Below are positions 39,182 through 47,853 of a stretch of 64,000 bases of DNA, piece by piece. This DNA is from Mycolicibacterium sp. MU0053 (GTDB lineage: Bacteria; Actinomycetota; Actinomycetes; Mycobacteriales; Mycobacteriaceae): assembly GCF_963378095.1 (NCBI RefSeq), contig NZ_OY726397.1:3472001-3536000 (forward strand), given 5' to 3'. Below the pieces are notes generated by a model. That model was not told the origin of the DNA. It was given only the letters and a program-made list of their open reading frames with translations, and made no database searches. Position 1 is the stretch's first letter, and every line of letters begins with the position of its first letter. A program made the position numbers and the translations under genes.

Positions 39182-40138
39182 TCAGCCCTTGCGAGCCTTG
39201 ACCGCCTCGGTCAGCTGCGGGGCGACGTTGAACAGGTCACCCACGATGCCGTAGTCGGCGATCTCGAAGATCGGTGCCTCTTCGTCCTTGTTGACCGCGA
39301 CGATGGTCTTCGAGGTCTGCATACCGGCCCGGTGCTGGATCGCGCCGGAGATGCCCAGGGCGATGTACAGCTGCGGCGACACGGTCTTGCCGGTCTGACC
39401 GATCTGGAACTGACCCGGGTAGTAGCCGGAGTCGACCGCGGCACGCGAGGCGCCGACGGCGGCACCGAGCGAGTCGGCCAGTTCCTCGACCACCGAGAAC
39501 TTGTCGGCGCTGCCGACACCGCGACCACCGGCGACGACGACCGAGGCCTCGGTCAGCTCCGGACGGTCACCGGCGACCGCCGGCTCGCGCGCGGTGATCC
39601 GGGTGGCGTTCTCCGCCTGCGCGGGCACCTCGACGGTGACCTGCTCGCCGGCACCGGCGGACGGCGCCGCCTCGATGGCACCCGGACGCACGGTGATCAC
39701 CGGGGAGTCGCCGTTGGCCTGGGCCTCGACGGTGTAGGCGCCACCGAAGATCGAGTGGGTGCCCTTGGCACCCTCCTTGACCTCGACGACGTCGACCAGC
39801 AGACCGGCACCCTGACGCGCGGCCAACCGGCCGGCGATCTCCTTGCCGTCGGCGTTGGCGGCAATCAGCACCGCGGCGGGGCTGTTCTGCTCGACCAACG
39901 CGGCCAGCACGTCGACGTAGGGCGTGATGAGGAACTTGTCGGCGTCGTCGGACTCGGCGACGTAGATCTTGGCGGCGCCGGCCTCCTTCAGCCCGTCGAC
40001 CAGCGGGGCCGCTGTCCCGGGAGCGCCCACCACAACGGCGGCGGGCTCGCCCAGCACCTTGGCGGCGGTGATCAGTTCGGCGGTGACCTTCTTCAGGGCA
40101 CCTTCGGCGTGCTCAACGAGCACAAGTACTTCAGCCAT
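39182..40138 (-). CDS. etfA: Electron transfer flavoprotein alpha subunit
   Basis: 318 aa. The C-terminal FAD-binding domain is clear: [73 protein letters not shown] and [21 protein letters not shown]. It carries electrons from acyl-CoA dehydrogenases to ETF-ubiquinone oxidoreductase. 34 bp downstream of etfB. Also called FixB. Confidence 0.96.
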   Translation of the reverse strand: MAEVLVLVEHAEGALKKVTAELITAAKVLGEPAAVVVGAPGTAAPLVDGLKEAGAAKIYVAESDDADKFLITPYVDVLAALVEQNSPAAVLIAANADGKEIAGRLAARQGAGLLVDVVEVKEGAKGTHSIFGGAYTVEAQANGDSPVITVRPGAIEAAPSAGAGEQVTVEVPAQAENATRITAREPAVAGDRPELTEASVVVAGGRGVGSADKFSVVEELADSLGAAVGASRAAVDSGYYPGQFQIGQTGKTVSPQLYIALGISGAIQHRAGMQTSKTIVAVNKDEEAPIFEIADYGIVGDLFNVAPQLTEAVKARKG

Positions 40139-40172
40139 GGATTCTTAGCCTCTTTGCTCTGGGTTGGAAGTC

Positions 40173-40964
40173 TTAGATCAGCTTCTGGGCGACCAGGTAG
40201 TCGGCGATCTTGGTGCCGCCTTCGCCCTCGTCGGCGATCTTCTCGCCCGCGGTCTTGGGCGGCTTGGGGGTGGAAGCCAGCACGGTCGAACCGGCGTTGG
40301 CCACGCCCACCTCGTCGCCCTCGACACCGATCTCGGCCAAGGTCAGGGTGGTGACTTCCTTCTTCTTGGCGGCCATGATGCCCTTGAAGGACGGGAAGCG
40401 CGGCTCGTTGATCTTCTCGTTGACGCTGACCACGGCAGGCAACTCGGCCTCCAGGGTGAACACCCCGTCGTCGGTTTCCCGCTCGCCGGTGACCTTGCCG
40501 TTCTCCACGTTGAGCTTGCGCACGTGGGTCAGCTGCGGCAGCCCGAGGTACTCGGCGATGATCGCCGGGACCGCGCCGCCGACACCGTCGGTGGCCTCGT
40601 TGCCGGCGATGACCAGCTCGGTGCCCTCGATGGTGCCCAGCGCGCGGGCCAGGGCCCACCCGGTCTGGACGACATCGGAACCGTGCATGCCCTCGTCGTT
40701 GAGGTGGACCGCCTTGTCGGCGCCCATCGACAGGGCCTTACGGATCGCCTCGGTGGCGCGCTCCGGTCCGGCGGTGAGCACCGTGACCGTGCTGTCGCCG
40801 CCTTCCCTTTCCTTGATCAGCAGCGCCTCTTCCACGGCGCGCTCGTTGATCTCGTCCAGCACGGCGTCGGCGGCCTCACGATCCAGCGTGAAGTCGCTGT
40901 CGGACAGCTTGCGCTCCGACCACGTGTCTGGGACCTGTTTGATCAGGACCACGATGTTCGTCAT
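40173..40964 (-). CDS. etfB: Electron transfer flavoprotein beta subunit
   Basis: 263 aa, partner of EtfA, with VVLIKQVPDTWSERKL, DEINERAVEEALLIKE, VTVLTAGPERATEAIRKALSMGADKAVHLND and the adenine-nucleotide region LGTIEGTELVIAGNEATDGVGGAVPAIIAEYLGLP. A GAGGAGG sequence precedes the ATG at 14 nt, so this mRNA has a leader. Two inverted repeats at 41059-41101 upstream are candidate operators. Confidence 0.96.
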   Translation of the reverse strand: MTNIVVLIKQVPDTWSERKLSDSDFTLDREAADAVLDEINERAVEEALLIKEREGGDSTVTVLTAGPERATEAIRKALSMGADKAVHLNDEGMHGSDVVQTGWALARALGTIEGTELVIAGNEATDGVGGAVPAIIAEYLGLPQLTHVRKLNVENGKVTGERETDDGVFTLEAELPAVVSVNEKINEPRFPSFKGIMAAKKKEVTTLTLAEIGVEGDEVGVANAGSTVLASTPKPPKTAGEKIADEGEGGTKIADYLVAQKLI

Positions 40965-41058
40965 GACTCTGGTTCGTCCTCCTCGACGGGCCTCACCGCG
41001 GCGGCAACCGCTGTGAGGAGCTTGGGCCTAAGGCCAGTTGGTCGGCCCACCTCGCAAT

Positions 41059-41101
41059 GTTACTAGCGGGTAACTTATGGTGGTCCGCTCGTACACCATA
41101 A
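41059..41101. promoter_or_regulatory. Two adjacent inverted repeats upstream of etfB
   Basis: GTTAC-N6-GTAAC (41059-41074) is directly followed by TTATGGTG-N11-CACCATAA (41075-41101), both perfect. They lie in the 228-bp divergent spacer between etfB and the methyltransferase gene. The first resembles TetR-type fatty-acid operators; the regulator is unknown. Confidence 0.45.
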
Positions 41102-41192
41102 CCGAGCAAGCTGCATGTTCCTGCCGTCCGGTACGGCTTCGTGCTGCGGTGCGCTGTGTCGGCCAACCGCTTCGGGTTAGCCTGCCTTCACA

Positions 41193-42017
41193 ATGAGCGC
41201 ATTCGTGACCGACGGTCCCCTCGACCCCAATCCTGCCGCGCGGCCCCCCGAGGCCGCCGCCGCGCCGCCCTCGGAGCTGCCCCTCACCGGTGAGCGGACC
41301 ATCCCCGGACTGGATGTCGAGAATTACTGGTTCCGTCGACACGAGGTCGTTTACCTGCGGTTAGCCCCGCTGTGCGCGGACCGGGAGGTGCTCGAGGCCG
41401 GCTTCGGGGAGGGCTACGGAGCGGACCTGTTGGCCGGTGTGGCCCGTCGCGTCATCGGGGTGGACTATGACGAATCCGCAGTCGCCCATGTGCGTGCCCG
41501 CTACCCGAAAGTGCAGGCGCATCACGGCAATCTCGCCGAGCTGCCGTTGGCGGATGCATCGGTCGATGTTGTGGTCAATTTCCAGGTCATCGAACATCTG
41601 TGGGATCAGTCACAATTCGTGGCCGAATGCCTGCGCGTGTTGCGGCCGGGCGGGACATTGCTGATGTCGACGCCCAATCGGGTGACGTTCACCCCGGGCA
41701 GCGACACCCCGATCAACCCCTTCCACACCCGCGAACTCAACGCCGCCGAACTGACCGAACTGCTGGTCGACGGCGGTTTCACGATGCGGTCCATGAGCGG
41801 GGTCTTTCACGGCGCGGCGCTGCGCGCCCTCGACGCCAAGCACGGCGGCTCGATCATCGAGGCGCAGATCGCCCGCGCCCTGGCGGATGCGCCCTGGCCC
41901 GCGGAGTTGCTGGCCGACGTCGCCGCGGTCACCAGTGCCGATTTCGACCTGCTCGATGCCGACGAGGCCGACATCGATGCCAGCTTGGACCTGGTGGCCA
42001 TCGCGGTGCGGCCGTGA
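41193..42017 (+). CDS. SAM-dependent methyltransferase of the MGLP cluster
   Basis: 274 aa class I methyltransferase: VLEAGFGEGYGADLLAGVARRVIGVDYDE (SAM motif I), ADASVDVVVNFQVIEHLWDQ (post-I/II) and CLRVLRPGGTLLMSTPNR. The ATG is preceded by TAGCCT nine nt upstream. It is coupled (GTGA overlap) to the GH57 branching enzyme and near the GT4 enzyme, the Rv3030-Rv3032 arrangement assigned to 6-O-methylglucose lipopolysaccharide synthesis. It is therefore probably a sugar O-methyltransferase; site specificity unknown. Confidence 0.85.
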   Translation: MSAFVTDGPLDPNPAARPPEAAAAPPSELPLTGERTIPGLDVENYWFRRHEVVYLRLAPLCADREVLEAGFGEGYGADLLAGVARRVIGVDYDESAVAHVRARYPKVQAHHGNLAELPLADASVDVVVNFQVIEHLWDQSQFVAECLRVLRPGGTLLMSTPNRVTFTPGSDTPINPFHTRELNAAELTELLVDGGFTMRSMSGVFHGAALRALDAKHGGSIIEAQIARALADAPWPAELLADVAAVTSADFDLLDADEADIDASLDLVAIAVRP

Positions 42018-43555
42018 CCGCGCCGGTCCCGGGCATGTTCAGCCTGGTCCTGCACACCCACCTGCCCTGGCTGGCCCACCACGGTCGGTGGCCGGTCGGC
42101 GAGGAGTGGCTCTACCAGTCCTGGTCGGCGTGCTATCTGCCGCTGATGCGGGTACTGCGCACGATGGCGGACGAGGATCGGCGCGGGGTGCTCACCCTCG
42201 GGATGACCCCGGTGGTGACCGCACAACTCGACGACCCGTACTGCCTCGACGGCATGCACCACTGGCTGACCAACTGGCAGTTGCGCGCCCTGGAAGCCAC
42301 CACGGTGCCGGGTGAGGGTTCAGAAGCGTTGCGGGCCTTCGGAAGACGTGAATACGCCGAAGCCGGCCGCGCGCTCGAGGACTTCGCCACCCGGTGGCGG
42401 CACGGCGGCAGCCCGCTCCTGCGCCAATTGGTCGACGCCGGCACCATCGAGCTGCTCGGTGGCCCGCTGGCCCACCCGTTTCAGCCGCTGCTGAATCCGC
42501 GACTGCGCGAGTTCGCGTTGCGCGAAGGGCTAGCCGACGCGGCGCAGCGACTGGGCCACACGCCCAGCGGCATCTGGGCCCCCGAATGCGCCTACGCCCC
42601 GGGCATGGAGACCGAGTACGCCGCCATCGGGATCAGCCACTTCATGGTCGACGGGCCGTCGCTGCACGGCGACACCACGCTGGGCCGCCCGGTCGGCGAC
42701 ACCGACGTCCTGGCATTCGGCCGCGATCTGCAGGTCAGCTACCGGGTCTGGTCACCGAAGTCCGGCTATCCCGGGCACGCGGCCTACCGCGACTTCCACA
42801 CCTACGACCACACCACCGGACTCAAACCGTCCCGGGTCACCGGGCGCAACGTGCCCTCGGAGGCCAAGGCGCCCTACGATCCGGAGCGCGCGGATGCGGC
42901 CGTCGACGCGCACGTCGCCGATTTCGTGCAGGTCATCCGGCGCCGCCTGATATCGGAGTCCGAACGGATCGGGCAACCCGCCCATGTGATCGCCGCCTTC
43001 GACACCGAGCTGTTCGGGCACTGGTGGTACGAGGGCCCGATCTGGCTGGAGCGGGTGCTGCGCGCGCTGCCCGCCGCCGGGATTCGGCTCGGCACCCTCG
43101 GTGCTGCCGCCGCGGCCGGGTTCACCGGCACGCCGGTCGATTTACCGCCCAGCTCTTGGGGTTCGGGCAAGGACTGGCAGGTGTGGTCGGGCCCGCAGGT
43201 GGCCGATCTGGTGCAGTTGAACGCCGAAGTCGTCGACACCGCGCTGAACACGGTGGACAAGGCGCTGACCCAGGCCGCCGTCCCCGGTCGCACCGTTGCC
43301 CGCGACTACGTCGCCGACCAGATTCTGCGCGAGACGCTGCTGACGGTCTCCAGCGACTGGCCCTTCATGGTCAGCAAGGACTCCGCGGCCGAGTACGCGC
43401 GCTACCGGGCACACCTGCATGCGCACGCCACCCGGGAGATCGCCGGCGCGTTGGCCTCCGGTCGCCGCGATGCGGCCACCCGGCTCGCCGAGAACTGGAA
43501 CCGCGCCGACGGTTTGTTCGGCGCATTGGACGCCAGGCGGTTGCCCCGCCCATGA
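42014..43555 (+). CDS. GH57 1,4-alpha-glucan branching enzyme
   Basis: 513 aa from GTG 42014, which overlaps the previous stop. N-terminal GH57 barrel with FSLVLHTHLPWLAHHGRWPVGEEWLYQ, GGPLAHPFQPLL, GIWAPECAYAPGMET (nucleophile Glu region), a catalytic Asp in VIAAFDTELFGHWWYEGPIWLERVL, and a C-terminal helical domain. Family members create alpha-1,6 branches. Context (methyltransferase, GT4) points to methylglucose lipopolysaccharide or glycogen assembly. Equivalent of Rv3031. Confidence 0.92.
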   Translation: MTAPVPGMFSLVLHTHLPWLAHHGRWPVGEEWLYQSWSACYLPLMRVLRTMADEDRRGVLTLGMTPVVTAQLDDPYCLDGMHHWLTNWQLRALEATTVPGEGSEALRAFGRREYAEAGRALEDFATRWRHGGSPLLRQLVDAGTIELLGGPLAHPFQPLLNPRLREFALREGLADAAQRLGHTPSGIWAPECAYAPGMETEYAAIGISHFMVDGPSLHGDTTLGRPVGDTDVLAFGRDLQVSYRVWSPKSGYPGHAAYRDFHTYDHTTGLKPSRVTGRNVPSEAKAPYDPERADAAVDAHVADFVQVIRRRLISESERIGQPAHVIAAFDTELFGHWWYEGPIWLERVLRALPAAGIRLGTLGAAAAAGFTGTPVDLPPSSWGSGKDWQVWSGPQVADLVQLNAEVVDTALNTVDKALTQAAVPGRTVARDYVADQILRETLLTVSSDWPFMVSKDSAAEYARYRAHLHAHATREIAGALASGRRDAATRLAENWNRADGLFGALDARRLPRP

Positions 43556-43679
43556 CCCCCGCCCTGCCCCCGCCCCCTTCTTCATCCCCTCCTTCATCCC
43601 GCGAGCGGGCGCGTCCCCGGCCGACACGCGGTGCATTTCCCGTTGTTTCCGCACGCTCGACCCGTGATGAGGCACGCCC

Positions 43680-44909
43680 ATGAAAATCCTGATGGTGTCG
43701 TGGGAGTACCCGCCGGTCGTGATCGGCGGCCTCGGCCGACACGTGCACCACCTGGCCACCGACCTGGTGGCCGCGGGCCACGAGGTGGTGGTGCTGTCGC
43801 GGCGGCCCACCGGCACCGATCCGTCCACGCACCCGTCCACCGACGAGGTCGCCGAGGGCGTGCGCGTCATCGCCGCCGCCCAGGATCCGCACGAATTCAC
43901 CTTCGGCACCGACATGATGGCCTGGACGCTGGCCATGGGCCACGCGATGGTGCGCGCGGGCCTGACGTTGCGCGACTGGCAGCCCGACCTGGTCCACGCG
44001 CATGACTGGCTGGTCGCCCACCCCGCCGTCGCATTGGCCGAATTCTTCGACGTGCCACTGGTTTCCACCATTCACGCCACCGAGGCCGGCCGGCACTCCG
44101 GTTGGATCTCCGGTCCGGTGAGCCGGCAGGTGCACGCGCTGGAATCGTGGCTGGTGCACGAATCGGACTCACTGATCAGCTGCTCGGCCTCGATGCGCGA
44201 GGAACTCACCCGACTGTTCGGCCCGGGGCTGTCCGAGATCAACGTCATCCCCAACGGAATCGACACCGCCGGCTGGCCTTTCGAGCCCCGTGCCACCCAT
44301 TCGGGCCCGCCGGAGCTGCTGTACTTCGGTCGGCTGGAATACGAGAAGGGCGTCCACGAGGCCATTGCCGCGCTGCCCCGTATCCGTCGGACCCATCCCG
44401 GCACCACCCTGACCATCGCCGGGGACGGCACCCAGCTCGACTGGCTGGTCGAACTGGCTCGCAAACACAAGGTCCGCAAAGCGACCAAATTCATTGGCCG
44501 GGTTGATCATCAGGCCCTGCTGCAATTGCTGCACCGCGCGGATGCGGCCGTGTTGCCCTCGCATTACGAACCGTTCGGCATCGTGGCGCTGGAGGCCGCG
44601 GCCGCCGGCACCCCGCTGGTGACCTCCAACGTGGGCGGGCTGGGCGAAGCCGTGATCGACGGGGTCACCGGGGTGTCGTGTCCCCCACGCGACGTCGCCG
44701 CCTTGGCCGCGGCCGTGCGCGTGGTGCTCGACGATCCGGCCGCCGCCCAGCAGCGCGCCGAGGCGGCGCGGGAGCGGCTGACGGCCGACTTCTCGTGGGC
44801 GACGGTGGCCGAGGAGACCGCGCAGGTGTACCTGGCCGCCAAACGCGGCGAGCGACAGCCTCAGCGGCGTCAGGTCATCGTCGAGCGCCCGCTGCCGGAC
44901 TACGGCTAG
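43680..44909 (+). CDS. GT4 alpha-glucosyltransferase (Rv3032-like)
   Basis: 409 aa GT-B enzyme: MKILMVSWEYPPVVIGGLGRHVHHLA (donor/acceptor Gly-rich loop), LVHAHDWLVAHPAVALAE, VIPNGIDTAGWPFEP, LYFGRLEYEKGVHEAI, and the E-x7-E nucleotide-sugar motif in HYEPFGIVALEAAAAGTPLVTSNVGGLGE. It extends alpha-1,4-glucan chains from activated glucose in methylglucose lipopolysaccharide and glycogen synthesis in M. tuberculosis (family knowledge). 124 bp of C-rich non-coding DNA separate it from the branching-enzyme gene. Confidence 0.92.
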   Translation: MKILMVSWEYPPVVIGGLGRHVHHLATDLVAAGHEVVVLSRRPTGTDPSTHPSTDEVAEGVRVIAAAQDPHEFTFGTDMMAWTLAMGHAMVRAGLTLRDWQPDLVHAHDWLVAHPAVALAEFFDVPLVSTIHATEAGRHSGWISGPVSRQVHALESWLVHESDSLISCSASMREELTRLFGPGLSEINVIPNGIDTAGWPFEPRATHSGPPELLYFGRLEYEKGVHEAIAALPRIRRTHPGTTLTIAGDGTQLDWLVELARKHKVRKATKFIGRVDHQALLQLLHRADAAVLPSHYEPFGIVALEAAAAGTPLVTSNVGGLGEAVIDGVTGVSCPPRDVAALAAAVRVVLDDPAAAQQRAEAARERLTADFSWATVAEETAQVYLAAKRGERQPQRRQVIVERPLPDYG

Positions 44910-45028
44910 GTCGTCCAGCCCCGCCATCGAGCCACGAGCGTGCACAGACCCGGGATCTGCCCCGGCGTGTCGGCCGGGGACGCGCCCGCTCGCGGTGGGG
45001 GCGGTGGGAGTGGGGGCGCGCGGGAGGG

Positions 45029-45766
45029 TTAGCGGGAGGCTTTCTTGCGCTCGATGTCGGCCAGCGCGGCCGCCAACTCCGCGCGTTGCGCCGCCGAACT
45101 CTCCCACGCGAGCTTGCGGTTCTTGACCACCTTCGCCGGCGCGCCGACGGCAATCGAGAAGTCCGGGATCACGCCACGGACCACCGCGTGCGAGCCCAGC
45201 ACGCAGCCCCGGCCGATCGCGGTGCCGCGCAGAATGCTGACCTTGGCCGCCACCCAGGTGTCCGGCCCGATCCGGACCGGGCTCTTGACGATGCCCTGAT
45301 CCTTGATCGGCAGGCTGATGTCGTCCATCTTGTGATCAAAATCGCAGACGTAGCACCAGTCGGCCATCAGCACCGAATCACCGAGCTCGATGTCCAGGTA
45401 GGTGTTGATCACGTTGTCGCGACCCAGCACCACCTTGTCGCCGATGCGCAACGAGCCCTCGTGGCAGCGGATGGTGTTCTTGTCACCGATGTGCACCCAG
45501 CGACCGATCTCCATCTGCGAGAGCTCGGGCGTGGCCTGAATCTCCACGCCCTTGCCCAGGAACACCATGCCGCGGGTGATGATGTGCGGGTTGGCCATCT
45601 TGAACTTCAGCAGCCGCCAGTACCGCACCAGGTACCACGGGGTGTAGGCCTTGTTGGCCAGCACCCATTTCAGCGACGCGAGCGTCAAGAATTTGGCCTG
45701 CCGCGGATCACCGAGCCGCGAACCGCGCCACCGCTTGTGGATTGGTGCACCCCACATGGTCGTCAT
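45029..45766 (-). CDS. Left-handed beta-helix (hexapeptide) acyltransferase
   Basis: 245 aa from ATG 45766 (TAAGCT ends 8 nt upstream); a longer frame to 45940 overlaps the divergent gene's start and looks antisense. Hexapeptide repeats form the core: GSLRIGDKVVLGRDNVINTYLDIELGDSVLMADWCYVCDFDHKM, VRIGPDTWVAAKVSILRGTAIGRGCVLGSHAVVRG, IAVGAPAKVVKNR. This is the maltose/galactoside O-acetyltransferase fold. As neighbour of the MGLP genes (Rv3034c position) it may acylate that polysaccharide; this is inference. Confidence 0.85.
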   Translation of the reverse strand: MTTMWGAPIHKRWRGSRLGDPRQAKFLTLASLKWVLANKAYTPWYLVRYWRLLKFKMANPHIITRGMVFLGKGVEIQATPELSQMEIGRWVHIGDKNTIRCHEGSLRIGDKVVLGRDNVINTYLDIELGDSVLMADWCYVCDFDHKMDDISLPIKDQGIVKSPVRIGPDTWVAAKVSILRGTAIGRGCVLGSHAVVRGVIPDFSIAVGAPAKVVKNRKLAWESSAAQRAELAAALADIERKKASR

Positions 45767-45866
45767 GGGCGGGAAGCTTACGCGAGCACCAAACCCCGAC
45801 GGGTTACCCTCGGTGGACTTCGGCCTCGTTCGAGGCTCGGTCGAACTGATCCGGAAAGGAACCCTG

Positions 45867-47156
45867 GTGCATCGGCGACTTGTTGCTCTGGCATCCGCCA
45901 CGCTGGTCACCGGATTGGTACTCGCCGGATGCGCGGACACCGATTCCTGGGTCGAGGCGGCCCCGGCGGTCGGCTGGGCCGCGCCCTACGCGGACGCCGC
46001 CAACAGCAGCTACACCGACACCGCGGGCGCTCGGGAGCTGGAGCTGGACTGGACCCGCTCGGTCAAGGGCGAACTCGGCGCCGCGGTGGCACTCGGCGCC
46101 GAGGGTTATCTGGCGGCCAACGCGCAGACCGCGGCCGGCTGTTCGCTGATGGCGTGGGAGAACGACAACGACGGTCGCCAGCGCTGGTGCACCCGACTGG
46201 CCCAGGGCGGCGGGTTCGCCGGACCGCTGTTCGACGGCTTCGACAACCTCTATGTCGGGCAGCCGGGCGCCATCCTGTCGTTCCCCCCCACGCAGTGGAT
46301 CCGCTGGCGCCAGCAGGTCATCGGGATGCCGCTGACCCCACGGCTTCTCGGAAACGGCCAGTTGCTGGTCGTCACGCATCTGGGCCAGGTGCTGATTTTC
46401 GACGCCCACCGCGGCAACGTGGTCGGCAACCCGATCGACCTGGTCGAGGGCGTCGACCCGACGGACCCGCAGCGCGGCCTCGACGACTGCGCACCGGCGC
46501 GTCCACGCTGTCCGGTGGCGGCGGCGCCGGCCTTCTCGCCGGTGTCCAACACCGTCGTGGTGAGCCTGTGGCAGCCCGGTCGGCCCGCGGCCACCCTGGT
46601 GGGCCTGCGCTATCGCCCCGGCCAAAACCCGTTGCTGACCCAGGAATGGAGCAGCGACGTCGTGCGCGACGGTGTGGTGGCCGCCCCGGTCTTCTCCGCC
46701 GACGGCTCCACGGTGTACGTCAACGGCCGCGACGAGCGGCTGTGGGCACTGAACGCGGCCGACGGCGAGGCCAAATGGTCGGTGCCGCTGGACTATCTGG
46801 CCCAGACACCGCCGACGGTCGCCCCCGACGGCACGATCGTCGCCGGCGGCGGCCCGGGCGCGACGTTGACCGGGATCAAGGATTCCGGTGCCGCCGCCGA
46901 GGTCCGCTGGCGGCGCGGCGACGTCGAAACCCTGAGTTCGGCCAGCCAGGCCGGCGCCGAGGTCGCCTACACGGTGGCGCGCTCCGGCGCCCACGGCATG
47001 GCGCTGGTGGCCTTCGATCCCCGGGACGGCGAGACCGTCAACAGCTATCCGCTGCCGCAGGCCACCGGCTTTCCCGTCGGCGTCTCCGTCGGGGCCGACC
47101 GCCGGGTGGTGGCGGCCACCAGCGACGGGCAGGTCTACAGCTACGCCGCGGTGTAG
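45867..47156 (+). CDS. PQQ-like beta-propeller lipoprotein
   Basis: 429 aa from GTG 45867, with GGAAAGGA just upstream. The signal ends at LAGC (Cys22), so it is an exported lipoprotein. Repeated WD/PQQ-type blades follow (LMAWENDNDGRQRWCTRL, QVLIFDAHRGNVVGNPIDL, DERLWALNAADGEAKWSVPLDY, VAFDPRDGETVNSYPL). No catalytic residues are evident, so it is likely a structural or binding protein. Divergent from the acyltransferase. Equivalent of Rv3035. Confidence 0.85.
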   Translation: MHRRLVALASATLVTGLVLAGCADTDSWVEAAPAVGWAAPYADAANSSYTDTAGARELELDWTRSVKGELGAAVALGAEGYLAANAQTAAGCSLMAWENDNDGRQRWCTRLAQGGGFAGPLFDGFDNLYVGQPGAILSFPPTQWIRWRQQVIGMPLTPRLLGNGQLLVVTHLGQVLIFDAHRGNVVGNPIDLVEGVDPTDPQRGLDDCAPARPRCPVAAAPAFSPVSNTVVVSLWQPGRPAATLVGLRYRPGQNPLLTQEWSSDVVRDGVVAAPVFSADGSTVYVNGRDERLWALNAADGEAKWSVPLDYLAQTPPTVAPDGTIVAGGGPGATLTGIKDSGAAAEVRWRRGDVETLSSASQAGAEVAYTVARSGAHGMALVAFDPRDGETVNSYPLPQATGFPVGVSVGADRRVVAATSDGQVYSYAAV

Positions 47157-47168
47157 CCGGACACGCCC

Positions 47169-47843
47169 TCAGACCACCAGCGGGGGCAGCGCCGAGCGCG
47201 GCACCGACACGGTGTGCGCCCCGGCCGCGCCGGCCATGATCGCCCCGCGATCGAAGTAGAAGATGAGCGCCTCATCGGTGATCGCGAAGCTCTGGTAGCT
47301 GGCCGGATCCAGGCCTGCGGTCGGCGACACCAAGTCGGGCACCCCAAGTCGAGAAGTCAATTCGCGCTGCACAATCGGCAACAGCTCGGGCACCGGCCGC
47401 GCGCCCGGGGCGAACAGATCCGCGAAGCCGAGGGGGCGTTGCCGGATCAGGTCGTAGTTGAAGGTGCGGTACCACGTGGACGGGTGGGCTCCGCCGACGT
47501 TCTGGTAGACCTCGAACGCCACCGAACGGGTGGTGGCGGTGGCCGCCTCGGTGGCCTTCATCTCCATCCGGTACGGCAGGTTGTGCGCCTGCGGATCGTG
47601 GGCGGCGGCCACGAATTCCTCACGGGTGCTGGTGATGAAGTCGGTGATGGCGCGCTGATCCGGATAGTCCAGCGGGAAGCTGACATCCATCTCGTACTCG
47701 GGCTGCGACTCGTGCGCCCGGCACAACCCGTCCGCGGCCAGGGTCCCGCCGAAGTCGCCGCAACCGCTGGCGGCGGCCGCCCCGGGCGCCCAGCCCAACA
47801 GAACCGTCGCGATCAGCGCGGTGAGAACCCAGGCGCGCACCAT
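47169..47843 (-). CDS. Secreted DUF3298/RsiV-like protein (TB22.2-like)
   Basis: 224 aa from ATG 47843. The signal peptide is VLTALIATVLLGWAPGAAAASG, probably cleaved after AAA. The mature protein has the DUF3298-type C-terminal region: SVAFEVYQNVGGAHPSTWYRTFNYDLIRQRPLGFADLFAPG, then LPIVQRELTSRL and FAITDEALIFYFDRG. Secreted antigen TB22.2 (Rv3036c) holds this place in M. tuberculosis (from memory). A TAGGCT -10 box (47851-47856), whose TAG is the stop of the upstream gene, ends 7 nt before the ATG. Confidence 0.82.
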   Translation of the reverse strand: MVRAWVLTALIATVLLGWAPGAAAASGCGDFGGTLAADGLCRAHESQPEYEMDVSFPLDYPDQRAITDFITSTREEFVAAAHDPQAHNLPYRMEMKATEAATATTRSVAFEVYQNVGGAHPSTWYRTFNYDLIRQRPLGFADLFAPGARPVPELLPIVQRELTSRLGVPDLVSPTAGLDPASYQSFAITDEALIFYFDRGAIMAGAAGAHTVSVPRSALPPLVV

Positions 47844-47853
47844 GGGGCCGAGC

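Noticed and set aside
43556..43679. C-rich 124-bp spacer with repeated CCTTCATCCC as a possible repeat array
   Set aside because: Only two imperfect, overlapping copies; it looks like simple low-complexity DNA.
44678..47239. 853-codon plus-strand open frame
   Set aside because: Out of frame with the GT4 and propeller genes and antisense to the acyltransferase; Arg/Gly-rich shadow.
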